Under the pieces are notes generated by a model. It was given only the letters and a program-made list of their open reading frames with translations, did not search any database and was not told the origin of the DNA. DNA of 64,000 bases from SIG575 sp964507395. GTDB lineage: Bacteria; Bacillota; Clostridia; Oscillospirales; Acutalibacteraceae. A program made the translations under genes and the position numbers. How positions within the stretch are numbered: position 1 is the first letter of the stretch; each line of letters opens with the position of its first letter. Of this stretch, positions 8,682-15,904 are shown piece after piece. Where the stretch lies: contig CAZDQE010000005.1 in NCBI GenBank assembly GCA_964507395.1, positions 4,779 through 68,778 on the forward strand, written 5' to 3'.

Positions 8682-9476
8682 TTAAAGATTTATGTTTTCA
8701 AAATTTACATCTTCTATTGATAATATATTTATTGATGCAGCAGAAACAGTTGTTTCATTTGTATTTTCGTCTGAATCAGGTGAAATAAGATTTCCAATGC
8801 AAGCTAAAATTACAATTGCAATTACAATACCGATTATTAACCATCTCTTCTTTGGATCTTTCCACGTTTCTTTTGCGTCTTTTATTTGATTTGCAGTTTT
8901 TTCTTTTGCTTGTTCTAATTTTATATCAGCTTCTTGACGTTTTTCTGATGCCTTTTGGTATCTTTCTTCTGAACGTTCAAGCATTGTTTTATGCGGCTCC
9001 TGTTGAATAGGTTTAGGTTCTGAGGTTGAAACACTTGAGCCACAAGAACCGCAGAATTTAACACCATCAGCTAAAGCGGTACCGCAGTTTGTGCAGAAAT
9101 TACCTGTTGCGTTATCTGTAGGTTCAAGATTAAAGCACTTTTCAATAATTGCATTATAAATATATTTTTCTACATGGAGCAGAGACGCTTTTCCGTCTTT
9201 GAAAACAATTTTTATCTTTGCATTGTTTACGCTTTTGGCTGAGTTAATACCTGCAAGAGCACCAACACCGCCAAGGAGCGCACCGCCAACGGCGCCACGG
9301 ACAACACTTGAAGTAAATGACTTTTTACCGTCAACCTCAACTACATCAAAAGAACGAACATTTTCAGGTGTTAACATAATCTTTTGACGATGCTTAGCAT
9401 CTATGTATGCTTCGCCCTTCATATTTATAGACACAGGTCTGCTTTTATATTCGCCTTCGATAACCATTGAAATCAT
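8682..9476 (-). CDS. Zinc-ribbon, coiled-coil protein with C-terminal membrane segment
   Basis: A 264-residue protein. The N-terminal part (residues 1-120) resembles bacterial PH-like or DUF-type domains, with a glycine-rich GAVGGALLGGVGALAG segment. A zinc ribbon FCTNCGTALADGVKFCGSCG (about 127-146) follows, then a charged coiled coil (about 165-205), a transmembrane helix WLIIGIVIAIVILACIGNLI (about 212-232) and a short tail. AAGGAG eight bases upstream supports the ATG. It is transcribed with the repressor arm and is therefore a candidate lysogen-expressed gene. The function is unknown; I recognise only the architecture, which is common among single-pass zinc-ribbon proteins. Confidence 0.75.
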   Translation of the reverse strand: MISMVIEGEYKSRPVSINMKGEAYIDAKHRQKIMLTPENVRSFDVVEVDGKKSFTSSVVRGAVGGALLGGVGALAGINSAKSVNNAKIKIVFKDGKASLLHVEKYIYNAIIEKCFNLEPTDNATGNFCTNCGTALADGVKFCGSCGSSVSTSEPKPIQQEPHKTMLERSEERYQKASEKRQEADIKLEQAKEKTANQIKDAKETWKDPKKRWLIIGIVIAIVILACIGNLISPDSDENTNETTVSAASINILSIEDVNFENINL

Positions 9477-9490
9477 TTGAATTGCTCCTT

Positions 9491-10531
9491 TTATTTTCGT
9501 TTTTTATTTAATCTTTCTGCTGCTCGTTTATCAATCTCATCCCAATCAACAGGTCTGAGGGGAAGGTTAAGTTCCGGTTCATCAAATCGTGCCATTATTA
9601 TACAACGGCAATCATCGCAAAAAGGCGGTGCATTAACACCTATTTGCGCTTTTTTTACATCAAAAACTTTACCATGCATTTCTCTGCATTTAGAACATAC
9701 ACCGCAATCTTTTGCTGACGCAATTGCAAACTTTTTAACTCCAACCGACTTAAACTGTTCAAGATTCTTTAAAGTTGATAATGTTATAAAATCGCGATGA
9801 ACCATTGATTTTGTTACTTTATATCCTAATTCGTTTAATTCGTCAACATTTTTCAGAGATTGATGTAACATAATAGAGTAGGTTGCAGAGGCAAAGTCAT
9901 CATCAGAAGTTCTTTTTTCTAATGATAGCATATAATGAATTGTATCAATATCTTGCATTATTGATTTTTTATCATAGGGTAATGCTAACGGATTAGAAGA
10001 ATCCCCATCTTTTGTTCTGACAAGGTCAAATGCTCTGTCGTAATCTCGTTCCTTGACAGCGCTAAACAAATTCAATAATAAACATTTTCTGCGTTCAGAT
10101 CTTTCACTGTCGATTTTGTAAATTAAAGATTTTCCAATATCAGTAGCTGCGTAAACATTATCGGTAAAATGCTGTGTAATGTCTTGCTGTGAGCAATTCG
10201 CTGTTATACGCTTGATTAAATCGGTTTTTGTACCACTTACAGAAAGAGAGTTGCTTTTCAAAAAACACTTAAGTTCGTCAATTTTATAGGTGTTTAGGGT
10301 GATATCGATCTCGGCATAAGTCAGATAACCATATTTGAATAATTTTTCAACAGTTTTCTGATAGTCGAGATTATAATTATAATAAAAAGATTTTGCAAAT
10401 TTAGATGTGTCCGCTTTTTTGCCATCACAATATTTCAGAAAAAGTATCTCTGGTTCGGAAATACATGTGTCATTATTACAATTATTTTTGACCTGTGAAA
10501 AAAGATCTTTGATTTTATCCAATATTTTCAT
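9491..10531 (-). CDS. SAP-domain protein with phage minor-head (Mu F-like) C-terminal domain
   Basis: A 346-residue protein. Residues about 83-112 (KIDELKCFLKSNSLSVSGTK, then DLIKRI) read as a SAP motif, a DNA-binding helix-extended loop-helix. Residues 276-346 closely resemble the C-terminus of the minor head protein encoded at 42902-43861 in the same phage: CxxCxxMHGKVF, CDDCRC, then FDEPELNLPLRPVDWDEIDK with RAAERLNKK. The middle is helical and unrecognised. It lies downstream of the ImmA/repressor pair and faces with the lysogeny genes, with AGAGGCA before the ATG. Possible roles are lysogenic DNA binding, interference with head assembly of other phages, or a domesticated structural gene; none is proven. 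Confidence 0.8.
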   Translation of the reverse strand: MKILDKIKDLFSQVKNNCNNDTCISEPEILFLKYCDGKKADTSKFAKSFYYNYNLDYQKTVEKLFKYGYLTYAEIDITLNTYKIDELKCFLKSNSLSVSGTKTDLIKRITANCSQQDITQHFTDNVYAATDIGKSLIYKIDSERSERRKCLLLNLFSAVKERDYDRAFDLVRTKDGDSSNPLALPYDKKSIMQDIDTIHYMLSLEKRTSDDDFASATYSIMLHQSLKNVDELNELGYKVTKSMVHRDFITLSTLKNLEQFKSVGVKKFAIASAKDCGVCSKCREMHGKVFDVKKAQIGVNAPPFCDDCRCIIMARFDEPELNLPLRPVDWDEIDKRAAERLNKKRK

Positions 10532-10559
10532 AGAAATGCCTCTGTATATCTGTTTAGAT

Positions 10560-10964
10560 TTACTGTGTTTGATAATATTGCAGAGCCTTGTGCATAAATT
10601 CGTTTGTTACATTAAAGTGTTCAGCGAGGTCCCAATGTTCACAAGTTCCACTTTGAATTAGTTTCTGGAGTTCAGAGTAGGGAACGAGATAACGGATTGC
10701 CCAGGCAGTCGCTTTGTGTTCGTGTCGTCCTCTGATGTCGAAGTCTGAATATACATTATAGAATGCTCCATTAACACAATGCCCGAGTTCATGAGCGAGG
10801 TGTACACGCTCATCAGCAAAACCATCAATTTCAAATGGATCAATACCTATGAATGTAGAACCGTCCGAAAACATAACCGATGTTGATTTGGTTTTTGGTA
10901 AATTAAAACATTCTATAACGGTCATATTATCATTTGCTATTTTATAGAGGTCATAATTATTCAT
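10560..10964 (-). CDS. ImmA/IrrE-family metallopeptidase
   Basis: A 134-residue protein with the zinc-protease motif HLAHELGHCVNGAFYN (HExxH, as HELGH). ImmA-type peptidases cleave the partner phage repressor to trigger induction. The ATG of MNNYDLYKIANDN overlaps the last codons of the repressor gene, giving translational coupling, so the longer upstream-starting frame is rejected. The residues following the motif (RHEHKATAWAIRYLVPYSEL) carry the third zinc ligand region typical of the family. With the adjacent repressor it forms a standard ImmR/ImmA switch. Confidence 0.9.
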   Translation of the reverse strand: MNNYDLYKIANDNMTVIECFNLPKTKSTSVMFSDGSTFIGIDPFEIDGFADERVHLAHELGHCVNGAFYNVYSDFDIRGRHEHKATAWAIRYLVPYSELQKLIQSGTCEHWDLAEHFNVTNEFMHKALQYYQTQ

Positions 10965-11295
10965 TGTTCTTTTTATGCTTCTGCTTAACAAATCGGGCGA
11001 AGCTCTTAACCTCCTCCCACATTTCATCAGTGACATTTTTATCACCGTCGAATAAAGCTACTTTAATATCGTCTTCGGAAATAATACTCGGTTTAGGATT
11101 TGGTGTTTCACTTTTTCCAAGCAAATAATCAACTGATACGCAGAGAACTTCAGAAATACGAATCAAAATGTCTTGGCTGGGTTGTATTGCTCCGCGCTCA
11201 TACTTAGAAATAGCAGACTTTTGAACATTAACTAAAACCCCAAGTTGTTCTTGTGTCAAATTTTTCATTTTTCGAGCTTTTTTCAAATTTTCCAT
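10957..11295 (-). CDS. CI-like phage repressor (XRE family)
   Basis: A 112-residue protein with an N-terminal Cro/CI HTH (LKKARKMKNLTQEQLGVLVN, then VQKSAISKYERGAIQPSQDI and VDYLLGKSE). The C-terminal tail WEEVKSFARFVKQKHK is typical of short repressors paired with ImmA rather than self-cleaving LexA-like ones. The ATG giving MENLKKARK is preferred; AAAGGA is 12 bases upstream, and an earlier in-frame ATG abuts it. It is transcribed from a promoter whose spacer contains one of the three operator-like sites, implying autoregulation, and divergently from the Cro-like early gene. Confidence 0.88.
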   Translation of the reverse strand: MENLKKARKMKNLTQEQLGVLVNVQKSAISKYERGAIQPSQDILIRISEVLCVSVDYLLGKSETPNPKPSIISEDDIKVALFDGDKNVTDEMWEEVKSFARFVKQKHKKNNE

Positions 11296-11320
11296 ACAAG
11301 ACACCATTCCTTTCTTTTTT

Positions 11321-11349
11321 ATAATATCGTTTCTTTATAGGAAACTCAA
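11321..11349 (-). promoter_or_regulatory. Repressor promoter
   Basis: On the minus strand, TTGAGT, a 17-base spacer and TATTAT lie upstream of the repressor gene. The spacer is almost entirely filled by the operator-like site at 11329-11345. Confidence 0.65.
11329..11345 (-). promoter_or_regulatory. Operator-like site 1
   Basis: Read on the minus strand as GTTTCCTATAAAGAAAC, an imperfect palindrome (GTTTC...GAAAC) that differs from sites 2 and 3 at only two positions each. Its position inside the repressor promoter suggests autoregulation by the CI-like or Cro-like protein. Confidence 0.7.
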
Positions 11350-11400
11350 TACAAGTGTCCAAAGTGGAAAATAATTTTTTGAATATTTTTAAAAAGTGTA

Positions 11401-11429
11401 TTGACAGGACACAAATGATGTGTTATATT
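11401..11429 (+). promoter_or_regulatory. Early (lytic) promoter
   Basis: A perfect TTGACA, 17-base spacer and TATATT, divergent from the repressor promoter. Expected initiation near 11436 falls inside operator-like site 2, so bound repressor would block it. This is the best promoter in the left half of the prophage. Confidence 0.85.
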
Positions 11430-11433
11430 AAAT

Positions 11434-11450
11434 GTGTCCTACAAAGAAAC
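11434..11450 (+). promoter_or_regulatory. Operator-like site 2
   Basis: GTGTCCTACAAAGAAAC overlaps the expected start point of the early promoter. It shares 15 of 17 bases with site 1 (minus strand) and 15 of 17 with site 3. Confidence 0.7.
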
Positions 11451-11469
11451 TTATGTGTGAGGTGATAAA

Positions 11470-11655
11470 ATGTATCAAAAGTTAAAAGATGAGAGAAAAG
11501 CACAAGGTGACACCTGTGAAACAATGGCAAAACTTCTCAATCTTAAAACAAAAAGCGCTTATTCAAAAAAAGAAAACGGTTTGGTACCGTTCACTGTAGA
11601 AGAATGTAAAACTATTGCAAAACATTATAGAAAAAAAATCGAAGAACTTTTTTAA
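11470..11655 (+). CDS. Cro-like HTH protein
   Basis: A 61-residue first gene of the early operon. KLLNLKTKSAYSKKENGLVP reads as the recognition part of a short HTH, followed by FTVEECKTIAKHYRKKIEELF. GAGGTGAT precedes the ATG. Its position, opposite the repressor with shared operator-like sites, fits a Cro-type protein that shuts down repressor synthesis. Confidence 0.75.
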   Translation: MYQKLKDERKAQGDTCETMAKLLNLKTKSAYSKKENGLVPFTVEECKTIAKHYRKKIEELF

Positions 11656-11662
11656 TTTTTTT

Positions 11663-11691
11663 TTGCAAAATCAGTGTCCTATAAAGATACT
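11663..11691 (+). promoter_or_regulatory. Second early promoter
   Basis: TTGCAA, a 17-base spacer and GATACT lie upstream of the 11719 gene. The -35 box is weak. Operator-like site 3 covers most of the spacer. Confidence 0.45.
11674..11690 (+). promoter_or_regulatory. Operator-like site 3
   Basis: GTGTCCTATAAAGATAC, between the Cro-like gene and the next early gene, inside the possible second early promoter. Confidence 0.65.
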
Positions 11692-11718
11692 GTAATAAGA
11701 AGTCAAGGGGGACTAATA

Positions 11719-11955
11719 ATGAACAAACCATTATATTCAACAGACCCAGCAGTAAACTTCGGATTTCAGGAAAGAGAAAGAAAACCTGAATACTGTTGTT
11801 TCTGTGGCAGAGAGCTTAACAGGCTGATTTCAAATGATGCAAGACCTGTTAATGACGGGAAATGTTGTGACTACTGTAATTTCACTATCGTTGTTCCGGA
11901 ACGCATCAAAATGTGTACAGGGGGTGAAGAAAATGTCACAGATAGGAGTGCCTAA
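11719..11955 (+). CDS. Small zinc-finger-like early protein
   Basis: A 78-residue protein. The ATG after AAGGGGGAC gives MNKPLYSTDPAVNFGFQ. Two CxxC pairs (YCCFCGRELN and KCCDYCNFTI) suggest one zinc site. Its end overlaps the start of the next gene. The function is unknown; early phage proteins of this kind often bind host factors or nucleic acid. Confidence 0.7.
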   Translation: MNKPLYSTDPAVNFGFQERERKPEYCCFCGRELNRLISNDARPVNDGKCCDYCNFTIVVPERIKMCTGGEENVTDRSA

Positions 11956-12133
11956 AGATGTGGCGCAAAAGATATCGGATCTCAAACAAACACTTGAAGC
12001 AACAGAAGACTGTCTTCGAAGACTTAAGGAAGAAAATCAGGATTTGAGAGACGAAAACAAGCGACTTTGTTCAGAGATAACAAAACTTAAAGCTCGTCTT
12101 TATGACCTCACAACCGACGGTTGGTATGACTAA
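11933..12133 (+). CDS. Small coiled-coil early protein
   Basis: A 66-residue protein from the ATG giving MSQIGVPKDVAQKISDL, with GGGGGTGAAG just upstream inside the previous gene. Residues about 12-55 form a heptad-rich coiled coil (LKEENQDLRDENKRLCSEI). Unknown function, probably a dimer. Confidence 0.65.
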   Translation: MSQIGVPKDVAQKISDLKQTLEATEDCLRRLKEENQDLRDENKRLCSEITKLKARLYDLTTDGWYD

Positions 12134-12171
12134 TGACATACCTATTATAAATAACAAGGAGAATTTTTACA

Positions 12172-12606
12172 ATGAATAATCCATGCGAAAACATCTACAA
12201 AATGGCACGAAAACGTGCAGACTTGAAGCGCGATCCTGCAGCTGAAGAACTCGGCATTGCAACGAGAACGCTTGACAAATATGAAAACTTTGAACTTCGT
12301 GTTCCTGATGATATCGTCAAAAGAATGTGCTACCTCTATGGTTATCCTTTTTTAGCTTGGCAGCACTTGAAGAATTCAGAACTCGGCATGTTTCTTCCTG
12401 ATATCAAAGAAACCAACGTTCAGAGTGCGGCATTGAACATGGCTTCTGAATATATGCAGTTCGAAGCCACTTTCAAAACTATCATTTCTATTGTTGCCGA
12501 TGGAAAAATCGACAAAAACGAAAAGGAAAGGTGGGAATTTCTTAAAAATGAAGTAAAAGACTTTGCATCAGCATTGTTGGATTTAACAACTGCTAAATCC
12601 GAATAG
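12172..12606 (+). CDS. Phage regulator with N-terminal HTH
   Basis: A 144-residue protein. The N-terminal region (YKMARKRADLKRDPAAEELG, then IATRTLDKYENFELRVPDDI) reads as a Cro/CI-type HTH; the C-terminal 70 residues are helical (VADGKIDKNEKERWEFLKNE). Similar proteins occur in early operons of Clostridial phages as putative regulators. AAGGAG lies before the ATG. Its target sites are not identified. Confidence 0.72.
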   Translation: MNNPCENIYKMARKRADLKRDPAAEELGIATRTLDKYENFELRVPDDIVKRMCYLYGYPFLAWQHLKNSELGMFLPDIKETNVQSAALNMASEYMQFEATFKTIISIVADGKIDKNEKERWEFLKNEVKDFASALLDLTTAKSE

Positions 12607-12651
12607 GGACAATCAACTGTTTAATAAAATTTAGAGAAAGGAGAGATATCT

Positions 12652-12828
12652 ATGGCGATCGTATATGTTGGTAAGACAGGGAATGCAACTGTCAAGATTG
12701 ATGATGAATTCTGTAAAGGTCTTACTCCTGAATCCCCTGAGGTAAAAGAGATACTGAGAAGATGTGCTGAAATCGTAATAAATGACCGCGTACATCAAGC
12801 CATAGTATCGAAGAAAAAGAATGCTTAA
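12652..12828 (+). CDS. Small hypothetical early protein
   Basis: A 58-residue open frame beginning MAIVYVGKTGNATVKIDDEF and ending VSKKKNA, with a strong GAAAGGAGAG site. Its last eight bases overlap the start of the transglycosylase gene, so the two are probably translationally coupled. No motif is recognised. Confidence 0.65.
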   Translation: MAIVYVGKTGNATVKIDDEFCKGLTPESPEVKEILRRCAEIVINDRVHQAIVSKKKNA

Positions 12829-13423
12829 ATGTAAGATTATATGTTTTGTAGTTGCAATAATCATGTTCATTGCAGGAGTGCCTTTTGCGGGATTTAATGC
12901 AGATACAACTGATGAACCGGTGTCAGGCAATGACTTTGATGAAACAGACACATCAGTTGTTGACGATGAAGTTTTGACTCTCAGGGTTACATATGATGTG
13001 CCCCTGGAGCAGGAAATTCAAAATCATGTAGTTGAACTCTGTGAAATATATGAAATTGACCCCGTGCTGATATTTGCAGTAATTGAACAAGAAAGCCAGT
13101 ACGACAGATACGCTGTAAATGCTCAGGAAAACTGTTTTGGCCTTATGCAAATTAAGACATGTAATTTGATACCTTATGGATTGGACAAGCCATTTGACCC
13201 CATAGAGAACACGAGAGTGGGGATTCAGATACTTGCTGAACTTATCGACAAGTATGATGATATTGAAAAATCTCTTATGGCTTACCATTGTGGCGAATAC
13301 GGAGCAAATCAGTTGTGGGAACAGGGCATAACATCAGACGATTATACCGAATCTGTTCTTGATATCAGACAGACTATTCATGAGAAAGGATGCGTGTATT
13401 ACTTTGAAGAAGATAAAGCATAA
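12821..13423 (+). CDS. Exported lytic transglycosylase (SLT family)
   Basis: A 200-residue protein with an N-terminal signal/anchor (CKIICFVVAIIMFIAGVPFA), an acidic linker and a goose-type lysozyme-like SLT domain. The catalytic Glu lies in IEQESQYDRYA, followed by NCFGLMQIK and LMAYHCGEYGANQLW. It cleaves peptidoglycan between MurNAc and GlcNAc. In phages such enzymes usually belong to tail or lysis genes; here it sits among early regulators, so a role in lysogen wall remodelling, conjugation-like transfer or early infection is possible. Translationally coupled to the preceding small gene. Confidence 0.85.
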   Translation: MLKCKIICFVVAIIMFIAGVPFAGFNADTTDEPVSGNDFDETDTSVVDDEVLTLRVTYDVPLEQEIQNHVVELCEIYEIDPVLIFAVIEQESQYDRYAVNAQENCFGLMQIKTCNLIPYGLDKPFDPIENTRVGIQILAELIDKYDDIEKSLMAYHCGEYGANQLWEQGITSDDYTESVLDIRQTIHEKGCVYYFEEDKA

Positions 13424-13430
13424 ACCGTTA

Positions 13431-13559
13431 ATGAATGCAAAACGCTCAGCTCTCAGAGAAGCCAAGCGTTTGTGTAAAGGAAAGCCTGATAGAGTAAGGC
13501 ATCAGGTTTTCATTCAGTTGTGGGAAGCAAAACTTGCAACGATTGTAAGCGAAATTTAA
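13431..13559 (+). CDS. Small basic protein of unknown function
   Basis: A 42-residue frame MNAKRSALREAKRLCKGKPD...SEI, rich in Lys/Arg. No clear ribosome site precedes this ATG; a start further upstream inside the transglycosylase gene (GAAAGGA near 13385) is possible, so the N-terminus is uncertain. Confidence 0.45.
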   Translation: MNAKRSALREAKRLCKGKPDRVRHQVFIQLWEAKLATIVSEI

Positions 13560-13574
13560 AGAAAGGAGAGAACT

Positions 13575-13811
13575 ATGTCAATCAGCTATGTATCAGATAT
13601 CGTACATAATGATATCGAAAATGTAAGCGAAGAAGAATTCAATATTGCACTCGGACAGGCTCTTCAAAAGCATGAAAGAATTATCATGCGTGAGGGTGAT
13701 ATGAACGGTGAAAGAATGAAAACTGAATACTTCGCAGAGCTCGTTATTGAGCGTATAAGAGAAAACAGAGTTGCAAGTTTTTTCTTCAATAAAAATAGAG
13801 TGTGCTGCTAA
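13575..13811 (+). CDS. Hypothetical early protein
   Basis: A 78-residue acidic protein (SISYVSDIVHNDIENVSEEE) with a very good AAAGGAGAG site. No recognised domain. It ends the first early block; the roughly 95 bases that follow contain no gene and no convincing promoter. Confidence 0.65.
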   Translation: MSISYVSDIVHNDIENVSEEEFNIALGQALQKHERIIMREGDMNGERMKTEYFAELVIERIRENRVASFFFNKNRVCC

Positions 13812-13907
13812 AAGCAAGGCACACCCAAAAACCGTAAACAAATTATAGCACTAAATCTATTAAAAATCAAGTTTTAATGTAATTTTATTAGGAAAGGAAC
13901 AGTGAAA

Positions 13908-15884
13908 ATGAAATTATTGAAACTTTCACTTACGAATTTTCAGGGAATTAAAAGTTTGTCTTTTGATTTTCTTGGTGGTCAATCAGCAACTATATACGGT
14001 GACAATGCTACAGGAAAGACCACTGTATATAATGCAGTAACCTGGTTGCTTTTTGATAAAGCAAGTACAGCAGTAAAAAATTACACTCCTAAAACTAAGG
14101 GCACAGACGGTGATATTCACAATTTGGAACACAGTTCTGAAGCTGTCTTTCAGCTTGATAGTGGCAGGGTAGTTACTTTGAAAAAGATATTCAAAGAAAT
14201 TTATAAGAAGAAACGTGGGAGTGTCCATGAAGAGTTTGATGGACATACGACAGAGTATTATGTAGATGATGTTCCTGTAAAGGAAAAAGATTTTTCAGAA
14301 AATGTTTTGATTTTCTGTGGCGGCGATAGAGAAAAGCCTAAAATGCTTACCATGCCTGATTATTTCTCAGAACAGATTTCTTGGGAAGCAAGACGAAAGA
14401 TTCTTCTTGATATTTGCGGAGATATCAGTGACAGTGAAATCATTGAAGGCAATGAAGCTCTGAATGAATTGCCTGATTTTCTTCGAATTGTCGGAACAAC
14501 CGAACAATATCACACACCCGACGAATTTCAGAAAATGGCAAAAGCAAAGAAAGCAGAAATAAATAAACAGCTTGAGAGTATTCCCAGTAGAATCGACGAA
14601 GCAGAAAGAGCAGTACCTGATACCACGGGTTTATATACTGAGGATATCAAAAGAACGATTGAAATTCTTTCTAAAAAGCTTGATGAACTCACTTTGAAAA
14701 AAAGCACAATGTTTACTAACGGAACAGCAACAGCCGAATTGCAAAGCAAAATAGCAGAGATTAAGACTAAACTTGCAGAGGGTAAAGCTCAGCATATTAA
14801 AGTTCAGAGCGAAAAGAATTCTGATATTGATGCAGATATCATCTTAGCAAAGAGAGATGTGTCCGAAGCAAAACGTAAAATTGAGGACATCAAGGAAGAT
14901 ATCCGAAGGGCTGAAACTCGATATCGGGGCCTTAATAAGCTTCGTGATGAATTGCTTGCTGAATATGAGAAAGTCAGCAATGAGAGGTGGGACGAGACTC
15001 AAACAGTATGTCCTACTTGCCACCAATCACTTCCGACTGAGGAAATCGAGAAGATGCTCGAAGAGTTTAACCTGAATAAGAGCAAAAAACTTGAGAACAT
15101 CAATCAACGTGGAAAGACAGAAGCAAGTAAAACTGAGATTACAGAACTTGAAAAGAGAATTTCTACTCTTAAAATTGACCTTGAAACGACTGAGCAGAAG
15201 AAAAGAGATTTGGAGTCAATTGTTGCCGAACTTGAAACAAGGCGTGTTCCTCTTGTGCCTTATGAAACTACTGAAGAATATGCAAGTTTTACAACAGAAA
15301 TTGCCAAACTTGAAATAAAAATTGCAGATGAAGTCAATTGTAAATCTGAAGCGGTAGATGCTGTTGAACGGGAAATTATGGCTGTCAAAGAAGCAATTCG
15401 TGCAGAGCAGGATAAACAAATGCGTCTGAGTTTGGCTGAACAACAGTATAAGCGTATCGCAGAACTCGAAGAAACAGAAAAGCATCTTGCTGCTGAATTT
15501 GAAGAACTTGAAAAAGGTATCTATCTTTGTGAAGTTTTTATAAAAACAAAGGTTTCAGCTTTAAATGACCGAATAAATGAAAAATTCAAAAATGTTCGTT
15601 TCCGTCTTTTCCAGGAGCAGATAAACGGCGGATTAAAAGAAGACTGTGAGGTAATGATTCCAACAGCCGACGGTCGTATGGTTCCTTATTCTTTTGCAAA
15701 TAACGCTGCAAGGATTAACGCTGGTCTTGAAATTATCGGAATTCTTTCAGAACATTGGGGTTTGAAAATGCCTGTGTTTGTTGACAACGCAGAAAGTGTT
15801 ACAAAGTTGCTTGAAACGAACACTCAGACAATTCGCTTAGTGGTGAGCGAATCAGATAAAGCACTCAGAATTGAAATAAAATAA
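13908..15884 (+). CDS. Rad50/SbcC-like ATPase
   Basis: A 658-residue protein with Walker A GDNATGKTT at about residue 32, a long two-part coiled coil (about 210-560) interrupted by a zinc-hook CPTCHQ at about residue 370, and a C-terminal MPVFVDNAE segment matching the Walker B position. This is the architecture of SMC-like DNA-end-processing ATPases common beside phage recombinases. AGGAAAGGA lies nine bases from the chosen ATG; the GTG two codons earlier is too close. No SbcD/Mre11-type nuclease gene is next to it. Likely acts with RecT and the MBL protein in phage recombination or replication. Confidence 0.85.
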   Translation: MKLLKLSLTNFQGIKSLSFDFLGGQSATIYGDNATGKTTVYNAVTWLLFDKASTAVKNYTPKTKGTDGDIHNLEHSSEAVFQLDSGRVVTLKKIFKEIYKKKRGSVHEEFDGHTTEYYVDDVPVKEKDFSENVLIFCGGDREKPKMLTMPDYFSEQISWEARRKILLDICGDISDSEIIEGNEALNELPDFLRIVGTTEQYHTPDEFQKMAKAKKAEINKQLESIPSRIDEAERAVPDTTGLYTEDIKRTIEILSKKLDELTLKKSTMFTNGTATAELQSKIAEIKTKLAEGKAQHIKVQSEKNSDIDADIILAKRDVSEAKRKIEDIKEDIRRAETRYRGLNKLRDELLAEYEKVSNERWDETQTVCPTCHQSLPTEEIEKMLEEFNLNKSKKLENINQRGKTEASKTEITELEKRISTLKIDLETTEQKKRDLESIVAELETRRVPLVPYETTEEYASFTTEIAKLEIKIADEVNCKSEAVDAVEREIMAVKEAIRAEQDKQMRLSLAEQQYKRIAELEETEKHLAAEFEELEKGIYLCEVFIKTKVSALNDRINEKFKNVRFRLFQEQINGGLKEDCEVMIPTADGRMVPYSFANNAARINAGLEIIGILSEHWGLKMPVFVDNAESVTKLLETNTQTIRLVVSESDKALRIEIK

Positions 15885-15904
15885 AATATAAGGAGAAGAT
15901 TACT

